Below are positions 1-9,245 of a DNA stretch of 64,000 nucleotides, one piece after another (the stretch's first letter is position 1; the number at the start of each line of letters is the position of its first letter). The notes beneath the pieces were generated by a model, which worked only from the letters and a program-made list of their open reading frames with translations, had not been told where the DNA came from and made no database searches. The stretch comes from Mycobacterium sp. ENV421 (GTDB lineage: Bacteria; Actinomycetota; Actinomycetes; Mycobacteriales; Mycobacteriaceae). Location of the stretch: assembly GCF_002887815.1 (NCBI RefSeq), contig NZ_PDHO01000006.1:62001-126000 (forward strand), read 5' to 3'. The position numbers were made by a program, and so were the translations under genes.

Positions 1-1
1 C

Positions 2-1111
2 GTCATGTTCCTCGTCATCCTGGTGATCGTCGCGACCATCAACATCTTCTCCAGCCACCTGCTGGCCGTGATCAACAACATCTCGGTGTGGTGGCACGTC
101 ATCGGCGCAGCCGCAGTGATCGTGATCCTGTGGCTGATCCCCGCCCAGCACGCCAGCTTCTCCACGGTCTTCGCGACCACGGTCAACAACACCGGCTTCT
201 TCGGCGGATCCACCTCCGGTTTCGGCTTCCTGCTGTTCGTGCTGCCGATGTCGGCGATCCTCACGCAGTACACCATCACCGGCTATGACGCGTCGGCACA
301 CTTGTCCGAGGAGACCAAGAGTGCGGCCGATGGCGCGGCCAAAGGCATCTGGCGGTCGATCTTCTATTCCACGATCGGCGGCTGGATCCTGCTGCTGAGC
401 TTCCTGTTCGCCGTCCAGGACGTCGATGGCGTGACCACGGGCGGTGGCGCGGTCGCCACCATCTTCAGCCAGGCGATGGACTCCAAGTGGGTGGCGATCG
501 TGCTGCTGATCTCCACCGCAGGGCAGCTGTTCTGCACCACGGCGTGCCAGACCAGCGCCTCGCGGATGCTGTTCGCGTTCAGCCGCGACCGGGCGGTGCC
601 CGGCCATCAGCTGTGGTCCAAACTCAGCACGAAGAAGGTGCCCGCCAACGCCGTCATGGTCACCGCGGTGATCGCGGCCATCTTGACGCTGCCCGCCCTG
701 GTCCAGGTGGACATCAATGGCGCCCCGGTGCCGATCGCCTTCTTCGCGGTGGTCTCGATCGGGGTGGTCGGCCTCTATCTGTGCTTCGCAGTGCCGATCT
801 ACTTCCGCTGGAAAGCCGGCGACTCGTTCCCCCTGGGCAAATGGAACCTCCGTGGGCATCACAAGTGGATGGCACCTCTGGCGTTGGCCGAGATCATCAT
901 CACCTCGATCATCGCGATGTTCCCCACCTCGATCGGCGGCGCGCCATGGGACGCGAGCTTCGAGTGGAAGTTCGTCAACTACACCCCACTGGTGGTCGGC
1001 GGCGTGCTGATCCTGCTGTACATCTACTGGCACGCGTCGGTGAAGAACTGGTTCACCGGGCCGGTGCGGCAAATCGACCTCACCGGTGAGGAACTGGAGG
1101 GGGTTTCCTAA
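2..1111 (+). CDS. APC-superfamily amino-acid permease, 5'-truncated
   Basis: The open frame runs in from the left window edge, so the N-terminal part lies outside and the first in-frame ATG (base 5) is internal. About 369 residues remain, with roughly eight hydrophobic segments, a soluble loop containing GYDASAHLSEET, and a short polar C-terminus. This loop motif (YDASAHLSEE) is typical of the amino acid/choline/GABA-type permeases of the APC superfamily, which import amino acids, GABA or polyamines by proton symport across the plasma membrane. In M. tuberculosis the genes just before map are a glutamine-synthetase-like glnA4 and an amidotransferase linked to polyamine use, so a polyamine or GABA substrate is possible; that is inference. 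A strong terminator follows within 50 bases, which separates it from the next operon. Confidence 0.85.
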   Translation, partial: VMFLVILVIVATINIFSSHLLAVINNISVWWHVIGAAAVIVILWLIPAQHASFSTVFATTVNNTGFFGGSTSGFGFLLFVLPMSAILTQYTITGYDASAHLSEETKSAADGAAKGIWRSIFYSTIGGWILLLSFLFAVQDVDGVTTGGGAVATIFSQAMDSKWVAIVLLISTAGQLFCTTACQTSASRMLFAFSRDRAVPGHQLWSKLSTKKVPANAVMVTAVIAAILTLPALVQVDINGAPVPIAFFAVVSIGVVGLYLCFAVPIYFRWKAGDSFPLGKWNLRGHHKWMAPLALAEIIITSIIAMFPTSIGGAPWDASFEWKFVNYTPLVVGGVLILLYIYWHASVKNWFTGPVRQIDLTGEELEGVS

Positions 1112-1154
1112 ACACTGCAGGAGACCACACCCCAGGCCCTCCGTGAGGCGGGCC

Positions 1155-1193
1155 CCGCGCCCCTCGTGCCCCAGGCCGAGGGGCGCGGTTTTT
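1155..1193 (+). terminator. Rho-independent terminator after the permease
   Basis: A perfect 12-bp stem (CCGCGCCCCTCG at 1155-1166 pairing with CGAGGGGCGCGG at 1177-1188) encloses a 10-nt loop and is followed directly by TTTTTG. This is a textbook intrinsic terminator and ends the permease transcript before the osmoprotectant operon. Confidence 0.9.
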
Positions 1194-1213
1194 GTGACCG
1201 GCGTCTAGGCTCG

Positions 1214-1238
1214 GGTTAAGAATCGTTCGTCGCGGGTA
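1214..1238 (+). promoter_or_regulatory. SigF-like promoter of the NAGGN operon
   Basis: GGTTA (1214-1218) and GGGTA (1234-1238) are separated by 15 nt. This resembles the mycobacterial SigF consensus as I recall it (GGTTT or GTTT, 15-17 nt, GGGTA). It lies about 47 bases upstream of the asparagine-synthetase-like start and just after the terminator. A general-stress sigma factor would suit an osmoprotectant operon. Seen by eye only; the start site is not mapped. Confidence 0.5.
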
Positions 1239-1284
1239 AATAGGAACGCCGAAGACAGCGAAACAGACGGGATTGGTCGTAACG

Positions 1285-3093
1285 ATGTGTGGAGCGGCGG
1301 GTGAAGTCCGTCTCGACAATCAGGCCCCCGATGTGGCCGCGGTGGCTGCAATGGCGGAGACGATGGAGCCCCGCGGGCCGGACGCGTCGGGTGTGTGGTC
1401 ACAGGGGCGCGTGGCGCTCGGCCATCGCCGGTTGAAGATCATCGACCTGTCCGACGCCGGCGCCCAGCCGATGGTCGACGCCGAGCTCGGACTGACCATC
1501 GCCTGGAACGGCTGTATCTACAACTACGAAGCTCTGCGCGACGAACTCGCCGGTCATGGCTACCGGTTCTTCTCCCACAGCGACACCGAGGTGTTGCTCA
1601 AGGCCTACCACCACTGGGGTGACCGGTTCGTCGACCGCTTGTCCGGCATGTTCGCCTTCGCGATCACCGAACGAGACAGCGGACGCGTACTGCTCGGCCG
1701 GGACCGGCTCGGCATCAAACCCCTGTACATCAGCGAAGATTCCCACCGCATCCGGTTCGCGTCATCACTGCCTGCCCTGCTGGCCGGCGGCGGAGTCGAC
1801 ACCCGCATCGACCCGATCGCGTTGCACCACTACCTGACCTTCCATTCGGTGGTCCCGGCACCGCGCACCATCCTGTGCGGGGTCCGCAAGCTCTCCCCCG
1901 GCACCCTGCTGGCCATCGAACCCGACGGCAAGCGACGTGAGATCACTTACTGGGAACCGGATTTCAGCCGTCGCGCGGACCGGTCCGACTGGAGCGAACG
2001 CGATTGGGAGGACGCGGTCCTCGACTCGCTGCGGGCCGCCGTGAAGCGCCGCCTGGTCGCCGACGTGCCCGTCGGCTGCCTGCTCTCGGGCGGGGTGGAC
2101 TCGAGCCTGATCGTCGGTCTGCTCGCCGAAGCAGGCCAGCACGGACTGTCCACCTTCTCCATCGGCTTCGAATCGGTCGGCGGCGTCAAGGGTGACGAGT
2201 TCGTCTACTCCGACATCGTGGCCAAGCGTTTCGACACCGACCACCACCAGATCCGCATCGACACCGCGCGGATGCTGCCCGCTCTGCAGGGCGCGATCGG
2301 CGCGATGAGCGAGCCGATGGTCTCCCACGACTGCGTCGCGTTCTATCTGTTGAGCCAGGAAGTCGCCAAGCACGTCAAGGTCGTTCAGTCCGGCCAGGGC
2401 GCCGACGAGGTGTTCGCCGGCTACCACTGGTATCCCCCGATGGCCGAGCCGGACGCGGCCGGCGTCGACGGTTCGGTCGCCCGCTACCGGGGGGCGTTCT
2501 TCGACCGCGACCACGACGGCGTGGCCGCGCTGATCGCCGACGACCGGCTCACCGGCCGGGAGGATCCCAGCCTGTCATTCGTCGCCGAGCACTTCGCCCG
2601 GGCCGGTGCGCAGACCGGCGTGGACCGCGCGTTGCGACTGGACACCACCGTGATGCTGGTCGATGATCCCGTCAAGCGCGTCGACAACATGACGATGGCC
2701 TGGGGGCTGGAGGGCCGGGTGCCCTTCCTCGACCACGACCTGGTGGAGCTGGCGGCGACCTGCCCGCCCGAGTTGAAGACCGCCCACGGCGGCAAGGGCG
2801 TGCTGAAAGAGGCTGCCCGCCAAGTGATTCCAGCCGAGGTGATAGACCGGCCGAAGGGCTATTTCCCGGTACCAGCGCTCACCCATCTGGAGGGGCCGTA
2901 CCTGGAGATGGTCCGTGACGCGTTGTACGCGCCCCAGGCCAAGGAACGCGGCCTGTTCCGGCCCGAGGCCGTCGAGCGGTTGCTGGCCGATCCGAACGGA
3001 CGGCTGACCCCGTTGCGCGGCAACGAACTCTGGCAGATCGGACTCCTCGAGCTATGGCTGCAGCAGCACGGCATCACCGGGCCGGCCGCATGA
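1285..3093 (+). CDS. N-acetylglutaminylglutamine amidotransferase (asparagine synthase family)
   Basis: The 602-residue protein has an N-terminal class II glutamine amidotransferase domain (about 2-215) and a C-terminal asparagine-synthetase ATP-pyrophosphatase domain with SGGVDS at 268-273. The ATG at 1285 is chosen because it puts Cys at position 2, the nucleophile of this family; an upstream TTG at 1273 would bury it. In the NAGGN pathway this enzyme amidates the carboxyl end of N-acetylglutaminylglutamine with glutamine-derived ammonia, giving the neutral osmolyte N-acetylglutaminylglutamine amide. The next gene starts on the stop codon (ATGA), so the two are translationally coupled. Family assignment rests on this pairing with a GNAT/ATP-grasp protein, which is diagnostic; ordinary AsnB is unlikely in that context. 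Cytosolic. Confidence 0.88.
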   Translation: MCGAAGEVRLDNQAPDVAAVAAMAETMEPRGPDASGVWSQGRVALGHRRLKIIDLSDAGAQPMVDAELGLTIAWNGCIYNYEALRDELAGHGYRFFSHSDTEVLLKAYHHWGDRFVDRLSGMFAFAITERDSGRVLLGRDRLGIKPLYISEDSHRIRFASSLPALLAGGGVDTRIDPIALHHYLTFHSVVPAPRTILCGVRKLSPGTLLAIEPDGKRREITYWEPDFSRRADRSDWSERDWEDAVLDSLRAAVKRRLVADVPVGCLLSGGVDSSLIVGLLAEAGQHGLSTFSIGFESVGGVKGDEFVYSDIVAKRFDTDHHQIRIDTARMLPALQGAIGAMSEPMVSHDCVAFYLLSQEVAKHVKVVQSGQGADEVFAGYHWYPPMAEPDAAGVDGSVARYRGAFFDRDHDGVAALIADDRLTGREDPSLSFVAEHFARAGAQTGVDRALRLDTTVMLVDDPVKRVDNMTMAWGLEGRVPFLDHDLVELAATCPPELKTAHGGKGVLKEAARQVIPAEVIDRPKGYFPVPALTHLEGPYLEMVRDALYAPQAKERGLFRPEAVERLLADPNGRLTPLRGNELWQIGLLELWLQQHGITGPAA

Positions 3094-4859
3094 GCACCTC
3101 GTCGCACACCGAGGCCATCACGATGAGCCTGCACGAGGCCTCGCCCGAAGACCTGGTCCGTGAGATGTCCGACGACACCGTTCTCGAATTGGGTTGGGGC
3201 CGATTGATTTTCGGGCAGACCTTCGAGAGCCCCGACAAGCTGGCCGCAGTGCTGCAGCAGGAGGAGCAGGGCCGGCGCGACATCTGCATCTATGCCCGCG
3301 AATCGCATGTGCTGGTGGCCAAGTCGCCGGCCGAACTGTTCATCGACCCCAGCCACACCTACCGCTGGCGGCTGCACCCCGACGACCCCGAAGTGCCGAC
3401 ACCGGCCGGATTCACCGTGCGCCAATTGCGAGATCAGGCCGAAGCCGACGACATGAACCGGGTGTACGTGCGCTGCGGCATGGTCCCCGCCCCCACCGAG
3501 CTGATCTGGAACAACCACCTGCACCGCGACGCGGTGGAGTACCTCGTCGCGGTGCGCGACGATGACGGGTCGGTGGTCGGCACCGTCACCGGCGTCGACC
3601 ACAAGCGCCTGTTCAACGATCCCGAGGACGGCTCCAGCCTGTGGTCACTGGCGGTCGACCCGACCGCCAGCCTGCCCGGCATCGGCGCATCGCTGACCCG
3701 CACGCTGGCCGCCATCTTCCGCCAGCGCGGCCGCGCCTACCTGGACCTCTCGGTGGCCTACGACAACGACGCCGCGATCGCGCTGTACGAGAAGCTGGGC
3801 TTCCAGCGCGTTCCGGTGCTGGCCGTGAAGCGCAAGAACGCGATCAACGAGCCGCTGTTCACCCCGGCGTCCGAGACTGTCGACGATCTGAACCCATACG
3901 CGCGCATCATCGCCGACGAGGCCATGCGCCGCGGAATCCGCATCGAGGTCCTCGACGCCGAAACCGGTGAGATGCGATTGTCGTACGGCGGCCGCAGTGT
4001 GGTGACGCGAGAGTCCTTGAGCGAATACACCTCCGCGGTCGCGATGAGCCGCTGCGACGACAAGCGACTGACCCGTCGCATCGTGTCCGAAGCCGGCATC
4101 GTCGTGCCGCGGGGCCGGCTGGCCACCTTCGACCACGAAGACCATGCCTTCCTGGCCGAGGTCGGCGACGTCGTCGTCAAACCGACCCGCGGCGAGCAGG
4201 GCAAGGGCATCACCGTCGGAATCGACAGCCCCGAGGCGCTCGACGCCGCTCTCGCGCGCGCCCGTGAACAACACCCCGAAGTGCTGATCGAACAACGCGC
4301 CGCCGGCGATGATCTTCGCCTGGTGGTCATCGACGGCAAGGTCGTCGCCGCGGCTCTGCGCAAACCGGCCGAGATCCTCGGCACCGGCAAACACACTGTG
4401 CGGGAACTCATCGAGACCCAGAGCCGCCGCCGCGCCGCGGCCACCGGTGGTGAATCGCGTATCCCCCTCGACGACGTCACCGAAGCGACTGTCGCCGAGG
4501 CCGGTTGGTCGTTCGACGACGTCCTTCCCGAAAGCGAACGGCTGCGGGTGCGCAAAACCGCAAACCTGCACCAGGGCGGCACCATTCACGATGTGACGGC
4601 CATCGTGCATCCCGAATTGTGCCGGGTCGCCGTGGTGGCGGCCGACGCCATCGGCATCCCGGTCACCGGCATCGATCTCCTGGTGCCCGACGTGACCCGC
4701 GACGAGTATGTGTTCATCGAAGCCAACGAACGGCCCGGGCTGGCCAATCACCAGCCACAGCCCACCGCACAGGCTTTCGTCGACTTCCTGTTCCCCGGAC
4801 AGCCGGGTCTACCCCAGGCGTGGACCCCCAGCGAGGCGACCGAGGCGGCGCCGCGCTGA
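3090..4859 (+). CDS. N-acetylglutaminylglutamine synthetase (GNAT-ATP-grasp fusion)
   Basis: The 589-residue protein joins two catalytic modules. Residues of about 105-260 form a GNAT acetyltransferase (GIGASLTRTLAAIF acetyl-CoA loop, then AIALYEKLGF). Residues of about 300-580 form an ATP-grasp ligase related to cyanophycin synthetase (VVVKPTRGEQGKGITVGI near 361-378, and FIEANERPG near the end). Known homologues acetylate glutamine and join it to a second glutamine, making the substrate of the upstream amidotransferase. The ATG at 3090 overlaps the upstream TGA; the frame is open back to 3054, but that start would lie deep in the previous gene. An ATG at 3123 is a weaker alternative. The M42-type peptidase usually completing this cassette is not adjacent: a convergent gene ends 2 nt downstream. 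Confidence 0.88.
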   Translation: MSTSSHTEAITMSLHEASPEDLVREMSDDTVLELGWGRLIFGQTFESPDKLAAVLQQEEQGRRDICIYARESHVLVAKSPAELFIDPSHTYRWRLHPDDPEVPTPAGFTVRQLRDQAEADDMNRVYVRCGMVPAPTELIWNNHLHRDAVEYLVAVRDDDGSVVGTVTGVDHKRLFNDPEDGSSLWSLAVDPTASLPGIGASLTRTLAAIFRQRGRAYLDLSVAYDNDAAIALYEKLGFQRVPVLAVKRKNAINEPLFTPASETVDDLNPYARIIADEAMRRGIRIEVLDAETGEMRLSYGGRSVVTRESLSEYTSAVAMSRCDDKRLTRRIVSEAGIVVPRGRLATFDHEDHAFLAEVGDVVVKPTRGEQGKGITVGIDSPEALDAALARAREQHPEVLIEQRAAGDDLRLVVIDGKVVAAALRKPAEILGTGKHTVRELIETQSRRRAAATGGESRIPLDDVTEATVAEAGWSFDDVLPESERLRVRKTANLHQGGTIHDVTAIVHPELCRVAVVAADAIGIPVTGIDLLVPDVTRDEYVFIEANERPGLANHQPQPTAQAFVDFLFPGQPGLPQAWTPSEATEAAPR

Positions 4860-4861
4860 AC

Positions 4862-5425
4862 TCACCAGGTGCTGGTGCGTAACACGATCTCCGCCGCGAG
4901 CTGGGCGGTGGACTCGGCGGCATTGCGCCTGCCGGTGAACTCCACCAACCGGTAATCGCTGTAGACGTAGCGCTGACTGGCCCTGGCCAATGCCCGGGCG
5001 GCGGGGGTGCTGACCAGCGCGGTGGTGTTGATCTCCACCGGTGGGCAGTCCTCATCGCGGACCACACCGTTCTGGTCGGGGACACGCGGATGTCCGCGGT
5101 CGATCACGACCAGGCCGGTGAACCGATCGAGCCGGGTGGCCGCCAGTTCCCAGGCGAGTTCGGCGCCCGCGCGATCCCCCACCAGGATTCCCCATCGGAC
5201 GTCGAGGGCGTCGAGGATGCCGATGACCGCTTTGGGATGTAGCCGAGGGTCGGCGCCGATGACCACCGTGCGAACCGACGCCGTGTGCAAGCGCTGACAG
5301 ACCCCGTCATAGGCAGCAGGTGCGTGCTGGGCCGCGCCCAGCACGACGACATGGGGGCCCTTCTCCGGTCCGGTCACGCTGACCGGGACGGGGAACCCGT
5401 CGACAGTCACCATCGTCGAAGGCAT
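4862..5425 (-). CDS. Short alpha/beta-hydrolase-like protein with Asp at the elbow
   Basis: The 187-residue protein has the look of an alpha/beta hydrolase core: an early beta-strand HVVVLGAAQHAP that could hold an oxyanion loop, and a nucleophile-elbow-like LVGDRAGAELAWEL. In place of the usual Ser in G-x-S-x-G it has Asp84 (GDRAG), as haloalkane dehalogenases and epoxide hydrolases do. It is much shorter than the normal 260-300 residues, and no convincing late His is visible, so it may be a reduced or non-catalytic relative. It converges on the NAGGN operon with almost no gap. A second in-frame ATG is at codon 5. Function unknown. Confidence 0.65.
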   Translation of the reverse strand: MPSTMVTVDGFPVPVSVTGPEKGPHVVVLGAAQHAPAAYDGVCQRLHTASVRTVVIGADPRLHPKAVIGILDALDVRWGILVGDRAGAELAWELAATRLDRFTGLVVIDRGHPRVPDQNGVVRDEDCPPVEINTTALVSTPAARALARASQRYVYSDYRLVEFTGRRNAAESTAQLAAEIVLRTSTW

Positions 5426-5486
5426 TTCGCCACGTTACTGGGAAACCAGCGGGCCCGAGGCAGTTTCGGCAGGGTTCCTCATCTCC

Positions 5487-6155
5487 TCAGATCGCCTTAC
5501 GGATCTTCACAGCTTGTTTGGCAAACACGTCCAGGAACGTCTGCGGCAGTGACGCTTTGGCAGCGATGCTGGGATCAGATGTGGGAAAAGCGATTCCGAA
5601 AACTCCATACCGGCCCACATTCTGGAACGCCATGTAAACACTACTGGCCGAACCCATCAGCTGCATCGTTTGCTGATAGGCCAGCGCATCATCACTCAAC
5701 CCGGGAAGCTCCGTGGTGGTGATCGGGATGCCCTTGCTGCGGGTGTCGAAGTAGGTCTCGAACTGGGCGCAGCGGCCGGCCGCCGCCTCGAGCTTGTCGA
5801 GATCCAGGGGCCACGACAGGACCGTCATCACGATGCGTGTGCCGTTGTAGGTGGCCGCGTATTTGGCCGCGCTGCCCGGGCCGCGTTCGGCCGAGTCGGC
5901 GATCACGTTGGTCAGGGCGTTCGCGCAGCCCTCCGGTCGCGACCGCATCGACGGTGGACTACCGGTGTTGTCAGGTTGACCGAGCTGCTCGACGATCCGG
6001 TCGTACTGCACGCCGGGCGGGAAATCGGCAGGGGCCAGCGTGGCCTTCTCCAGCGTGGCACCCGGCCACGTCGCGGTTCCCGACACCGTCGACCCGCAAC
6101 CGGCGACCAAGACCGCAGCCGCCGACGCGGTGACCAGAACTGCCCGACCCGACAT
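5487..6155 (-). CDS. Mycobacterial lipoprotein of unknown function
   Basis: The 222-residue protein begins MSGRAVLVTASAAAVLVAGC: a short positive N-terminus, a hydrophobic stretch and a lipobox LVAGC with Cys20, so export and lipid anchoring in the cell envelope are expected. The mature part holds two Cys (in PEGCAN and GRCAQF) that could form a disulfide, and resembles the sensor-like extracellular domains of mycobacterial lipoproteins related to the PknH exterior domain; that likeness is a weak impression. It ends in KQAVKIRKAI. It lies 4 bases from the end of the cobyric acid synthase gene on the same strand, so it may be transcribed behind it. No ligand or partner can be inferred. Confidence 0.75.
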   Translation of the reverse strand: MSGRAVLVTASAAAVLVAGCGSTVSGTATWPGATLEKATLAPADFPPGVQYDRIVEQLGQPDNTGSPPSMRSRPEGCANALTNVIADSAERGPGSAAKYAATYNGTRIVMTVLSWPLDLDKLEAAAGRCAQFETYFDTRSKGIPITTTELPGLSDDALAYQQTMQLMGSASSVYMAFQNVGRYGVFGIAFPTSDPSIAAKASLPQTFLDVFAKQAVKIRKAI

Positions 6156-6159
6156 GAGT

Positions 6160-7683
6160 TCAGGGTAGGCGATGCACGCGGGTGCTCACCGTCGGACGCA
6201 CCGGTGCACCACCGCTGATCAGCGACAACAGGGCATCGATGTCGAGGTGGGCGACCAGCAGATCGGCCATCAGATCGAGCTGGGCATCCCGGCGGGCCGG
6301 CACGCTGACATCGGTCGCAACCTCGAAACCGGTCCGGCCCGCGGCCGCCGCGACCGTGGTGAGCCACCCGCGCCGGAACTCGTCATTGTCCAGCAAGCCA
6401 TGCCAGTGGGTGCCGAACACCGCGCCTCGCAGATAACCCTGGACGGCGCCGTCGGCGTCGAACCAGCCGTCCTCGCCACATCGGGATACCCGGCCGTGGT
6501 GGATTTCGTAACCGCTCAACGGACTCTCCCAGTGCCGCAGCACCTTCTCGGCCGCGAAGTCGATCTCGGCATCGAGCAGTCCCAACCCCTCGACATCACC
6601 CGCCCGGGTTTCGACGGTGTCACCGATGCGCCGTGCCAGCATCTGAAAACCACCACAGATGCCCAGCACCGGGCGACCGGAGTGCGCATGCGCGGTGATC
6701 GCATCGGCCAGGCCGCGCTCCCGCAGCCAGCCGAGGTCGGCGACAGTCGCCTTGCTGCCGGGGATCACGACCACGTCGGCGTCGGCCAGTTCCGCCGGCT
6801 CGCTGACCCACCGGACCAGCACGCCCGGTTCGCAGGCCAGTGCCTCGACGTCGGTGGAATTGGAGATGCGCGGCAGCCGGATCGCCGCGACGCGTAACCG
6901 CTGCTCACCGCGCGGCGGAGCCGGGATACCGACCACATGCCCGGCCACCACCGACACCGAATCCTCGGCGTCGAGCCACAGCCCGTCGCTGTACGGCACG
7001 ATGCCGTAGGTGGGCCGGCCGGTGAGCTCGGCGAGCTGGTCGAGCCCGGGGGCCAGCAGGGCCGGATCCCCGCGGAACTTGTTGACGATGAAGCCCGCGA
7101 TCAGTGCCTGGTCTTCCGGCGACAGCACGGCGACGGTGCCGAACAGGTGAGCCAGCAGACCGCCGCGGTCGATGTCGCCGACGATCACCACCGGCAGATC
7201 GGCCGCCCGGGCCAAGCCCATATTGGCCAGATCGGTTGCCCGCAAATTGATTTCGGCCGGCGATCCCGCACCTTCGCACAGCACGACGTCGAATTCCGCG
7301 CGCAGTGAAGCCAGTTCGTCGGCGACCACCCCGGCGAGCCGGTCGCGATGGTGGATGTAGTCGGCTGCGCCGACAGTGCCGACCGGGCGGCCCCTGACCA
7401 CCAACTGGGAGGTGCGGTCGCTGCCGGGTTTGAGCAGCACCGGGTTGAACCGGGTGCTCGGCGCCAGTCCGGCCGCGCGCGCCTGCATACCCTGGGCCCG
7501 GCCGATCTCGCCGCCGACCCCGTGCGCGTCCAGGGCGACCACCGAGTTGTTGCTCATGTTCTGCGCCTTGAACGGCGCCACGCGAATTCCCTTGCGCGCC
7601 AGCAGTCGGCACAACCCCGCGACGACCATCGACTTACCGGCATCCGATGTGGTGCCGGCGATCAGCAGCGCGCCGGCGCTCAC
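6160..7683 (-). CDS. cobQ: Cobyric acid synthase
   Basis: This enzyme amidates side chains b, d, e and g of adenosylcobyrinic a,c-diamide using glutamine and ATP, in late cobalamin synthesis. The N-terminal half is a dethiobiotin-synthetase-like ATPase with the P-loop GTTSDAGKS at about residue 9, followed by [12 protein letters not shown]. The C-terminal half is a GATase1-like domain with the nucleophile in GICGGFQML and the His in GTHWHGLL. I prefer the GTG at 7683 (507 residues, [18 protein letters not shown]), which matches the usual CobQ N-terminus; the frame stays open to a GTG at 7719, adding 12 residues. No cobalamin riboswitch is visible upstream. It lies downstream of map, with a gap of about 70 bases. 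Confidence 0.93.
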   Translation of the reverse strand: MSAGALLIAGTTSDAGKSMVVAGLCRLLARKGIRVAPFKAQNMSNNSVVALDAHGVGGEIGRAQGMQARAAGLAPSTRFNPVLLKPGSDRTSQLVVRGRPVGTVGAADYIHHRDRLAGVVADELASLRAEFDVVLCEGAGSPAEINLRATDLANMGLARAADLPVVIVGDIDRGGLLAHLFGTVAVLSPEDQALIAGFIVNKFRGDPALLAPGLDQLAELTGRPTYGIVPYSDGLWLDAEDSVSVVAGHVVGIPAPPRGEQRLRVAAIRLPRISNSTDVEALACEPGVLVRWVSEPAELADADVVVIPGSKATVADLGWLRERGLADAITAHAHSGRPVLGICGGFQMLARRIGDTVETRAGDVEGLGLLDAEIDFAAEKVLRHWESPLSGYEIHHGRVSRCGEDGWFDADGAVQGYLRGAVFGTHWHGLLDNDEFRRGWLTTVAAAAGRTGFEVATDVSVPARRDAQLDLMADLLVAHLDIDALLSLISGGAPVRPTVSTRVHRLP

Positions 7684-7756
7684 GTCGCGGCGCCGAATGT
7701 GCGGTTGCGTACGCAACACGCCGCTGACCGCGTACGAGGACGCACACTCGCCATGA

Positions 7757-8617
7757 CTAGGGCGCCAGCGTCAGGATTTCCGCACCGTCCTCGGTGACGA
7801 CCAGCGTGTGCTCGAACTGCGCGGTCCACTTGCGGTCCTTGGTGGCCACCGTCCAGCCGTCGTCCCAGATCTCGTAGTCCAGCGCCCCGAGGTTGATCAT
7901 CGGCTCGATGGTGAACGTCATCCCCGGCTCCAGCACGGTCTCGACCTCAGGCTGGTCGTAATGCAACACCACCAGTCCGTTGTGGAACGTCGTGCCGATT
8001 CCATGACCGGTGAAGTCGCGAACAACGTTGTAGCCGAACCGGTTTGCATAGGCTTCGATGACCCGGCCGACCACCGACAGTGCCCGGCCGGGCTTGACGG
8101 CCTTGATCGCGCGCATCGTCGCCTCGTGGGTGCGTTCGACCAGCAGACGGTGTTCCTCGCTGACCTCGCCCGCCAGGAAGGTGGCATTGGTGTCACCGTG
8201 CACGCCGTTGATGTAGGCCGTCACATCGATGTTCACAATGTCGCCGTCCTCGACGACGGTCGAATCGGGGATGCCGTGGCAGATGATCTCGTTCAGTGAC
8301 GTGCAGCACGACTTCGGAAAACCCTTGTAGTGCAACGTCGACGGGTAGGCGCCGTGATCGATCATGTAGTCGTGGGCGATGCGGTCGAGCTCGTCGGTGG
8401 TGACCCCCGGCGCGACGGCCTTACCCGCCTCGGCCAGCGCGCCGGCGGCGATCCGCCCGGCGACGCGCATCTTCTCGATCACCTCGGGCGTTTGGACCCA
8501 CGGTTCGCTGCCTTCGGCGACCGTCGACTTACCGACGTATTCCGGTCGCTCGATCGCCTTGGGGACAGGCAGTTCCGGTGCAACGGTTCCGGGCCGGAGT
8601 GCGGTACGTACGGGCAT
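7757..8617 (-). CDS. map: Methionine aminopeptidase type I (MapB-like)
   Basis: The 286-residue protein removes N-terminal Met from new proteins in the cytosol. It carries the type I metal-binding set: two Asp in [19 protein letters not shown], His in GHGIGTTFH, Glu in FTIEPMI and Glu in QFEHTLVV. The N-terminal extension of about 40 residues has Pro-rich stretches ([12 protein letters not shown]) like the type 1c enzyme of mycobacteria, which interacts with the ribosome exit region. The ATG at 8617 sits 6 bases after a TAGGCT -10 box, so the mRNA is probably leaderless, which supports the start. Syntenic with Rv2861c. Confidence 0.96.
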   Translation of the reverse strand: MPVRTALRPGTVAPELPVPKAIERPEYVGKSTVAEGSEPWVQTPEVIEKMRVAGRIAAGALAEAGKAVAPGVTTDELDRIAHDYMIDHGAYPSTLHYKGFPKSCCTSLNEIICHGIPDSTVVEDGDIVNIDVTAYINGVHGDTNATFLAGEVSEEHRLLVERTHEATMRAIKAVKPGRALSVVGRVIEAYANRFGYNVVRDFTGHGIGTTFHNGLVVLHYDQPEVETVLEPGMTFTIEPMINLGALDYEIWDDGWTVATKDRKWTAQFEHTLVVTEDGAEILTLAP

Positions 8618-8623
8618 GTTCCC

Positions 8624-8629
8624 AGCCTA
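8624..8629 (-). promoter_or_regulatory. -10 element of map, leaderless type
   Basis: Read on the minus strand, TAGGCT fits the mycobacterial TANNNT -10 motif and ends 6 bases before the map ATG. This is the spacing expected when transcription starts at the A of the start codon. It overlaps the stop codon of the preceding DUF1707 gene. Confidence 0.55.
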
Positions 8630-9202
8630 GTGGCGGCGCAACAGCGGACGCTTGGGGCCGCGAACGTTGACCGACCCCATGACCACCCGGCCGGTGAGCA
8701 CGACGTGCGGGGTGCCTTCCGCCGGGGCGTCCTTGCGACGGTCGCGGGCGCTGCCGGCGTACACGGTGACGTCGTCGATCGACGCGCTGGCGCCGTCGGG
8801 CAGCCGCAAATCCAACGACCCGCGCACCATGTCCAGCTCGATCACGACGACCGGCCCGGCGAACCGGGCATTGGTCAGGTCGAGGTCGACCGAACCCAAG
8901 CGGCGCACCAACGCCAGCCGGGTCGGCACCATCCACTCGCCCTGCCGCCTCAGCGACCCCATCCAGCCGCGCAGTTCGACCCGATCGGCGGCGGAGGTGA
9001 CGATCGCCCCGGGCCCCGGCAGGTCGTCCACCAACACCTCGAGATCGGAATGCATCCGCGCGGCCGACACCTGCGCCGACCGTTCCTCGAATTCGCCGAT
9101 GTCGATCAGCCCGAGCGCGACGGCGTTGTGCAGCCGCCGCAGCGTTCCGTTGCGGTCGGCATCGGAAACCCGCAGTCCAGGGGTGTGTTCGATTCCGGTC
9201 AT
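8627..9202 (-). CDS. DUF1707 (SHOCT-like) domain protein
   Basis: The 191-residue protein starts with the DUF1707 motif common in actinobacteria (LRVSDADRNGTLRRLHNAVALGLIDIGEFEER, split here only for description), a roughly 50-residue helical module with conserved Asp, Arg and Glu. A beta-rich C-terminal part (about 65-190: GSVDLDLTNARF, GSLDLRLPDGASASIDDVTVY) resembles the cell-wall-active antibiotic response (LiaF-like C-terminal) fold. It has no signal peptide or membrane segment, so it is probably cytosolic. A GGAGAGG stretch lies just before the ATG. The gene ends at the map promoter. Role unknown. Confidence 0.8.
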   Translation of the reverse strand: MTGIEHTPGLRVSDADRNGTLRRLHNAVALGLIDIGEFEERSAQVSAARMHSDLEVLVDDLPGPGAIVTSAADRVELRGWMGSLRRQGEWMVPTRLALVRRLGSVDLDLTNARFAGPVVVIELDMVRGSLDLRLPDGASASIDDVTVYAGSARDRRKDAPAEGTPHVVLTGRVVMGSVNVRGPKRPLLRRH

Positions 9203-9245
9203 GGCCTCTCCACGGTACCTGCTCGACCTCTGGGATCGGGCTGGC

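Noticed and set aside
3645..4751. Long ORFs antisense to the NAGGN synthetase gene and similar shadows over many genes
   Set aside because: High-GC codon bias opens frames on the other strand; these lack family motifs and overlap well-supported genes.
7684..7756. Cobalamin riboswitch before cobQ
   Set aside because: The gap is under 75 bases and shows no box-like or folded motif.
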